A stretch of DNA of 7,220 nucleotides from an uncultured Oscillospiraceae bacterium (GTDB lineage: Bacteria; Bacillota_A; Clostridia; Oscillospirales; Oscillospiraceae): contig CAAGIU010000313.1 of NCBI GenBank assembly GCA_900770015.1, positions 1 to 7,220 on the forward strand, in the 5' to 3' direction. The stretch's first letter is position 1. Each line of letters opens with the position of its first letter. The position numbers and the translations under genes are program-made. This document shows, one piece after another, positions 7,161 through 7,220 of this stretch. A model generated the notes under the pieces. It saw only the letters and a program-made list of their open reading frames with translations. It was not told where the DNA came from and did no database searches.

Positions 7161-7220
7161 CTGAAAAGGTTACGCACAAGTCAGCTAACAATAGAATCGG
7201 GAATTTGAAAGGAGTCCCTG
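7144..7220 (+). mobile_element. Group II intron, 5' end (continues beyond window)
   Basis: The coding sequence is textbook helicase up to GGA GCA GGC AAA A, then changes abruptly at 7144 to GTGCGACACG, which fits the bacterial group II intron 5' consensus GUGYG. All frames soon lose coding character, and short stems appear as expected for domain I: CGTAAC/GTTACG (7156-7161 with 7169-7174) and GGGA/TCCC (7199-7202 with 7215-7218). The exon breaks after the first base of the expected Walker A Thr codon (ACN), so the intron would be in phase 1 and exon 2 should begin CN, then codons for the rest of the helicase. Group II introns within conjugation genes have precedents, such as Ll.LtrB in a relaxase gene and the intron in Tn5397. 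The encoded reverse transcriptase/maturase, domain V and 3' splice site lie outside the window. Another insertion type with a chance GTGCG end remains possible. Confidence 0.75.
7156..7174 (+). other. Stem-loop near the intron 5' end
   Basis: A 6-bp perfect stem (CGTAAC with GTTACG) closes a 7-base purine-rich loop, TGAAAAG. Its 5' arm contains the TAA that ends the giant reading frame, so the stop belongs to intron structure and not to the ancestral gene. It fits a subdomain of group II intron domain I, but the window is too short to draw the fold. Confidence 0.5.

Overview
The window is part of the transfer/maintenance region of an integrative conjugative element or conjugative plasmid. The host is most likely an anaerobic gut Firmicute (class Clostridia). 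The evidence is moderately GC-rich coding sequence with G/C-rich wobble positions, GGAGG-type ribosome binding sites, tight co-directional packing, and a giant ArdC-like / N6-methylase / helicase protein of the kind carried by clostridial conjugative elements. Everything real lies on the + strand. I see no tRNA, rRNA, CRISPR array, terminator or attachment site, and no gene-free stretch over 300 bases.

Layout: (1) the 3' end of an uncharacterised element-associated gene runs off the left edge and stops at 428. (2) A 101-codon uncharacterised gene (435-740) follows after 6 bases. (3) After a 36-base gap comes a giant ORF, 777-7160, best started at ATG 777 behind GGAGG. Its product has an ArdC-N-like ssDNA-binding region, a disordered linker, a middle part containing three diverged copies of a roughly 100-residue module, an N6-adenine methyltransferase-like domain, and the very start of an SF2/SNF2 helicase domain. 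(4) Nested inside the giant ORF in the +1 frame, at 1633-1986 and with its own strong ribosome binding site, is a complete 117-aa TnpV-family gene. (5) The giant ORF breaks off right after the lysine of its Walker A motif (GAGK). At that point, base 7144, the sequence becomes GTGCGAC followed by stem-loop-rich non-coding sequence to the window edge, which reads as the 5' end of a group II intron.

Two points stand out. First, the tnpV/helicase overlap looks like genuine dual coding. Over 354 bases the tnpV frame has about 79% G/C at its third positions, while the helicase frame has only about 38% and encodes a D/E/G/P/R-rich, apparently unstructured linker. A 12-base perfect direct repeat, 330 bases (110 codons) apart, lies at the two ends of tnpV. 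Second, the inferred intron splits the Thr codon of the Walker A motif, so the helicase motor would be made only from spliced RNA. Unspliced RNA would give a 2127-aa protein with the DNA-binding and methylase parts but no motor.

How the parts work together is inference. The giant protein probably handles or protects the element's DNA during transfer and establishment, the two small upstream genes are probably co-transcribed with it, and TnpV has no established function. Family assignments come from recognising motifs by eye; no database search was possible.
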